Shown here: positions 1-6,200 of the stretch, in pieces | How the letters are laid out: each line of letters opens with the position of its first letter | Position numbering within the stretch: position 1 is the stretch's first letter | DNA from: Bacteroidales bacterium UBA1756 | GTDB taxonomy: Bacteria; Bacteroidota; Bacteroidia; Bacteroidales; WCHB1-69 | Assembly: GCA_002314795.1 (NCBI GenBank) | Contig: DCHI01000063.1 | Coordinates: forward strand, 259 to 10,982 | Direction: 5' to 3' | DNA: 10,724 bases | Position numbers and translations under genes: made by a program | Notes under the pieces: model-generated | Databases searched by the model: none | Seen by the model: only the letters and a program-made list of their open reading frames with translations | Told to the model about the DNA's origin: nothing

Positions 1-207
1 GTAGAGCCGCGCCCCGAAGTAGTGATAGCCCGTTTCTTCGTCCTTTTCTTTCCCTGTGAATGTGTAGCGCGCGTGGTACTGCTGTGATGCTCTCTGGTCA
101 ACCAGGTCTTCACCGTAGGGCAAATAATAAAGATGCTGAATGGGACGCCCTACCGTGTCGGTAATCCAGGAGGCACTGCCCAAATGGTCGCTATGCTGCC
201 AATAGAT
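1..207 (-). other. RHS repeat-associated core domain (cut at window edge)
   Basis: Residues 2916-2984 carry the core hallmarks in order: HSDHLGSASWITD, GRPIQHLYYLPYGE, and YTFTGKEKDEETGYHYFGARLY split over the last 22 residues seen. In RHS proteins this core plugs the cage and is followed within a few dozen residues by the polymorphic C-terminal domain. That domain lies left of position 1. Confidence 0.95.
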
Positions 208-3200
208 TTCTCCTTCAGGGAAATTTATGCGTTGTGGACTTGAAACAGCCTGGTTGCTATAGTGCAGGTCGTAGCTGTACAAATTAATAAGCAAATCGGG
301 AGCGGCAGTAAAGTCCGCCTTATTGCTCAGGCAACTTCCTACAGACTGAATATGCTTTTCATTTTTAATACTTTTGGTATTGACCTCCGTAGGAAGCGTG
401 GTCAGCAGAATGGAACTCAGCAAAGAATCCGTACTGAAATCTGCATTCGGATTGATGGTAGAAGCGACTCTAATAAGATTTCCTCCTCCAATTTTGCTTG
501 CAACCCGTTCGGTTTCAATGAAATAGTGCTTCGTATAGCCCGCATCGGTCGCTACCAAATAGGGCGATGTGTAAAGCACGGGATTCGCCAACAAACACTG
601 TTCCCGTTGAACGCCATTGACTGTTTGTGTGGTAACCTGCCCACTCAGTTTGAGCGTGCGTTCTCCGGACGCATCGTACTGGTAGAAAGTGCCGCACGAA
701 GGATCTTTGGTCCCTTGCAAACGGTTTTCTTCGTCCCAGCAGTGGTAACGGGTTTGGAACGCTGCCTTTGTATCAGTGGAAATGTTGGTCGTGCCACGTG
801 TCGTCGAGGTTTTGGTGGAGGTGTTTGTTTTGCCGGTCGTTTTGCCGCCTGTCGAGGTAGTGCTCCTTCCGCCCGCCGTAGTGGTGGTGGGATTGGAAAT
901 GACTGGAGCCGGAGTGGGTGTGGTGCTGTTGACAGGCCATTTATAGGTAAGCAGGTTCCCGTTTGCATCCCACGTGAAACTCTCGCTCCCGAAATTTTTC
1001 AAGGTGTTGGGCTGTCCCGTATAGTAGGTGTAGTCACTGCTATAGCTAATGTTCTTTGCCGAGCCACCCTGTTCGCCGACGGCGTTCACACTTTTATGGT
1101 GAATACGGCCATTGTTCAGGTAGGACATTGCAACAGAGAAATTGTTGGTGTTCTGGTTGGCAAAAACATTTCCGGTGGCGGCGGTCAACCGATAGAGGGA
1201 GTCGTAGGTGTAGTTTGCTTCGTAAGGGCCTCCAAGATTGCCGAGCGAATTGGCATTGTTCTTGATCTTAGTGATATTCCCTGCGAAATCGTAGGAATAG
1301 ACAATATCTTGGAGTATGGAATTGCCAAAACCTTGCCGTTTAAGACTGCACAAACGTTGCATCACATCGTAGCCATAATAGGTGATGACACCGTTTCCGT
1401 CGTGTTGTAAACTTTTCAGCTCATACGCATTGTAACAGATTTCCTGAATGTATGAAAAAGTCTGGTTATCTTTCCTTCCGTCCATACTTTTGAGCAGTCC
1501 GCCAAGGTTGTAATGATAGCTCACTACCTCTCCATCGGGGTAGGTGATGCTCTGTACACGGTTCCAGCTGTCGTACTCGAAGTTCATAATAAAGGTATAG
1601 GGCTCTGCCATTGTGCAAGAAGGTGAATTTAGAATATGGTCAGACATAGTGTGATATGAGGGCACAAAAGTACGAACATTTTGCACGACTTCACCCATCT
1701 TTCCATAATAAAAAACCTGATAGCCGGAAGCGTCCTCCTGGAAGGCGATTCTGCCGGCACGATTGGCTACAGCGCCCGGTTCTCCGTAAACGTAATGAAC
1801 GTTGTTGGCAGGATATTCCGGATAGATGATGGAATCCAACCGGTTGAACGTATAGACGTAGCGAATACTCGTATCGGCGTTATGCAGTTTCTGTGTGGTG
1901 TGAGACAGCACGTTGCCGGCAGGGTCGTAGGTGAACGTGTCGATACCGGCGTCAGGATGGCGCCGCGAAATGCGCTGTCCCACCAAATCGTACTTGTAGA
2001 AGGTCGCAAATCCGTTGGGGTCGGTGGACTTGAGTAGCTCGCCCAATGGACTGTATGAAAATTTTGTCGTTATTCCCATCGGAGCATAAACGGCAATCTG
2101 CTGCTGGCGGGAACCGGTAAGCACCTTGCTGGTGTTGCCGTTGCCATCTGTGGTCTGCGTAAGAAAATAGAGTTCGTTATCGTGCGACATAAAGCCGAAT
2201 GAAGAGCTGGTTGTTGAACTGTCGGGAAGGTGAGTGGAAACCTGACGGTCGAGCACGTCGTATGCCATTGTGGTTCTGCCGTTATGGTATGGGGTCAAAT
2301 CGCAGACTGTATCGTGTGATGTATTAGTAAACGGCAGCTCCGTACTGATGGCGCGTCCGAAACAGTCGTATTGAACCAATCCGCTGACGATAAACTGTTG
2401 CGAATTGCCAATTTCGGCATCCTTCTTGGTCTGGAGAACTCGTCCCCACTGATCGCTGATGGTAATGGTGCGGATGGGATCGTCAGGATGTTGGCAGTCA
2501 TAATGTTCCGTGGCGGCGTATGAGATGGCGCGACGCGAGGCAGCGTTGTTGAAATTCGGATAATATTTCATAGCGATGGTATAGGCATCGTCGCCATTGT
2601 CCAACTCGTTTGGCCCAACTATCGTGGTCGTTCTCCCGTACTGGTCATACTTGTAGAGCATACTGTTCCCGTTCAAATCGGTTGTAGAGAGTGGAAGACC
2701 AAAACGATAATCGTAGGTGGCGCTTGACTGATAGCCGAAAGTGTCGGTTGTCAGGACAGGGTACGTATGAACGACATTGTCATACTGATAACGGTACCGC
2801 ATTCTCTGATTGCGATGGTTTTCGGGCAATGTGTATGTGACAACATTTCCGTACTGGTCATATTCCATATCGTATGACGCCCCGTGTTCATTCGTATTCC
2901 AACGTTTTATATCGATATGCGAAGGATGTCCGTTTTCATTATAGGCGCACCCTCTTGACCGCAGCACCTGTCCGTTCTTGTCCTGTATGGTAATGTCTTG
3001 GACGAGTGAAATCTGATTGCGCGTGCGTCCGTGGCAGTATCTGATTTCCGCTTTGAAATATTCGTCGTTGCGGGCGGAGTCCCCCCAGTTGATATATTCA
3101 ATCACGTTGTGCTTCGTGTCGTACTTGCGTTGTATCATCGTAACGATTTGAGGCGTGGACTCGTGTTCATAGTACCGGGTAATGTCAGCTTCCATAGATG

Positions 3201-6200
3201 TATATACCATAGCGGGGCAATCGTTTTCTCCGACCGTTTCTCCGTTTTCCCAATCCATAACTTGTGTGTCATAGATTTTCTCGATGTACAGATGCCCGTT
3301 TGACAAGTCGCCGCCATATACGCTCTCGTTCATTTTTCTGCCACGCTTATGAAAATCGTGATTGTAAAAACCCTGTACGGTGTGGCGATAGACAGGCTCT
3401 CCGGCTACTTGCGTGTTATGTTGCTTTGTAATGACGGTGTCGTAGCCGTAAGCCAACCGTTCATACCGGCAATAGTGTGGATTCCTGTATTCGAATGTGG
3501 TCTTGGATTTCGGATAGACCTGTTCAAAGGTATCGGCACCGACTTCGGTGGAAGTGAGGTCCCACTGCCGTTGCGGTTGTTCGTAGCAGGGTACTGAAAG
3601 TTCATAGTCCATAGTGAAATACCCGCCGCTGAAATTGGTGACTTTTTTCAAAAGATTGGTTTTGCCGGCATTATTGTATCGAACCGTCATTGAAGACTCA
3701 CCGTATGAGGAGACGATGTCGGGATAGCCGTCACCGTTAATGTCGATCAGTTGATCGTTATCTTTTGAAAAAGACCTGCTCACCGGAACCGATTGCACCC
3801 CGAATGTAAGTTTGAACATTTCTCCAAATGTAAAACCTGCCGTAACACCAAGGTTAATGGACTCAGTATAAGAATTGCCCGCGTTGATTATATTGTGCGC
3901 AAGCATATCGCAGCTATTCAAAAATCCGGTACCGGAATTATATTGAACACAAAGTTCCGAATTGCTGATTGAAACTTTGTCCGGCAGTCCGTCTCCGTTC
4001 ATATCCATCAGAACGTTGTTGGCACTATTGGTTCCAACCGTGACGCCACATCCACCACTGATACTCGCCTGAGCGAAATCGAAAGCTTGCGAATAATGGT
4101 CCGATTCTGGAGTGCCGGCTCCCACCCCAAAGTTGCTTCCTACATTTATGCTTTGTCCTGTCCTGACAAAAAAATCATTGTCCCAGCTCTCATTTGAGGT
4201 AAAACCGTAACCGATGTTCAGGGCAACATTTCCACCAGCCGTGACCTGGTCCGGCAGACCGTCTCCATTCATATCGTTGTACGCAAATCCGGTTTCGTCA
4301 ATTCCATCACCGAGATTTGCACTCACGCTACCGCTACCTTTGTATTCAATATTTGCTTTTTGGGGGGAGCTACCGAGTTTTCTGACTGGTGTCAGCGAAC
4401 TTGCCCCGAAATTATTTCCGGAGAGTTCGGTTTCTGTTTCACAAATTCCGAAATTACCGGAATAGACCTGTGCGCCGATTCCTCCCCACGGCATCGTGTA
4501 TTGTCTTTTTGTTTCCGTCAGGAAATCCGGATAACGGTCGCCATTCAAATCCATATAGTCGGAAATGATACGATTGCTGCCCCGTGTTCTTGAAGAACTC
4601 AGTGAAACTTGATCTTGCTGATCGTTGGAAATGGGTACGCACAAGCCCGATGTTCCTGTTCTGGAACTGGAAATGTTCCGTTTCCAGATTGTCCTTACCG
4701 GTTCGCCGTCCGTACTCACCGGAATGGAACTCTGGTATTCGACAATTTCAGGAAAATCCCCGTTTTCATTGCTAACATTCATAATGATCATACGGGTATT
4801 CGCCATTACTTTTTTTGAAAAATAGGCGACATTTCCGTAGCTCATATAGGCATCATATTGCGGATATGCCGTTACCTGCACCCAACTGGTACTGTCGGCT
4901 AACGGATTGTACAAATTCGCGCTCTCAAACACATCAGCCAGATACGATTCTTCAACCAACCTGCTCGTATCTATGTCTATGCTGTCTATTTGGCTCGGGA
5001 ATAGCATTGCTTTGGGCAAAGCCAACCGATTCAAATCAATGACACGATTCTCGGTGCGGACGACATTGTTGTTGTAGCCGAACCGTCCCCAGCCGCGATA
5101 CACATCTCCGAACATAGTGTGATAAAAGTCATAGATTGTTTTAGCACAAGTCGAATTGCTTAAACAGGGCGAATCAGGTAGAATGGAAAATATTTGTGAA
5201 GAGTCGATTTCGTATTGAAGCGGCAGATTATATTCAAGCGTATCAGCCGAAACACCAAATATACTGGCGAAACGTATGGTTGGGGAGAAGGTAAGAGCCC
5301 CCCAATTGGGGTATTGGCCGGACTGTTTGGGGACGGCAACAATTTTGATATACGTTCCGGAATCAATCAAAGCATTGCCTTCCATAGTATATGTAAAATT
5401 CGTTCCGGAAGCAATGTTTATGGTGTCGTTGATAGCAGAATCCGAACTTAGTATGCGAATCTGGGCCGGTGCCGTCAATGAATCCGCACGAATGACACCG
5501 CTAATAATGACCTCACCATTCTTTGGCGCGATAAAGTAGCTTTGTCCCGTTAAAAGAAAATCCCGTTCCGAATGATATGTCAACTTGTCAAGTCCATATA
5601 CATCCTGAACAGGTTGCATATCAACGTACTGGATTTCCTGCAACCAATCCACTTTGTCAAAAGAGTGGTTTTCAATGGAGTACAAGTCAAAAAATAACAT
5701 ATCGCCTTTGATTACATTGCACGTGGCCGTGTCCGTATGAATCAACGTGTCATTCTCATCAATAGTTCCTCTAAGAATGATGTTGTCACTGTATGAACTC
5801 AGTAGTTGAATGTGCGCCGCATCGGTCGGAGGGTTGACAACGTTAGCGTTGTAAGCTATTTTGTGACTGTGCTGTGCCGAATAGATGATGCCGTCCACGT
5901 AACGCGCCTGCTGCCGACTCTCCGAAGCGTCCGGCAGCAGCCTGATCCGTGAAGCTACTTTCACTGTGCCGTCCATCGGAGCAATCCATACACGTACCGC
6001 ATCAATGTCCGGATCCGGGCTCTCCTGACCGCAGGATGGGGAATGGATTATTGGAATAGTTTGGCAAATCGTTCTATTATTTAATAGCCTATATTGAACA
6101 TCTCCAATGTAAAATATTGAATCTACATTCTGATTGAAATAATTATTCCCATCATAGATAATATGCTGCCAAGGAGTCCAATCACTCAGGGGCAGTTTCA

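Noticed and set aside
262..1410. Plus-strand ORF of 382 codons
   Set aside because: It uses exactly the same codon boundaries as the giant minus-strand gene and stays open only because TTA, CTA and TCA codons are absent there. The product is low-complexity and matches no family, while the minus strand has clear RHS motifs.
4810..4816. T7 run (A7 in the coding strand) as a phase-variation site; a similar run occurs right after the start codon at 10603-10609
   Set aside because: Seven-base A runs are common in lysine-rich coding DNA, the frame is intact at both, and nothing else suggests switching.
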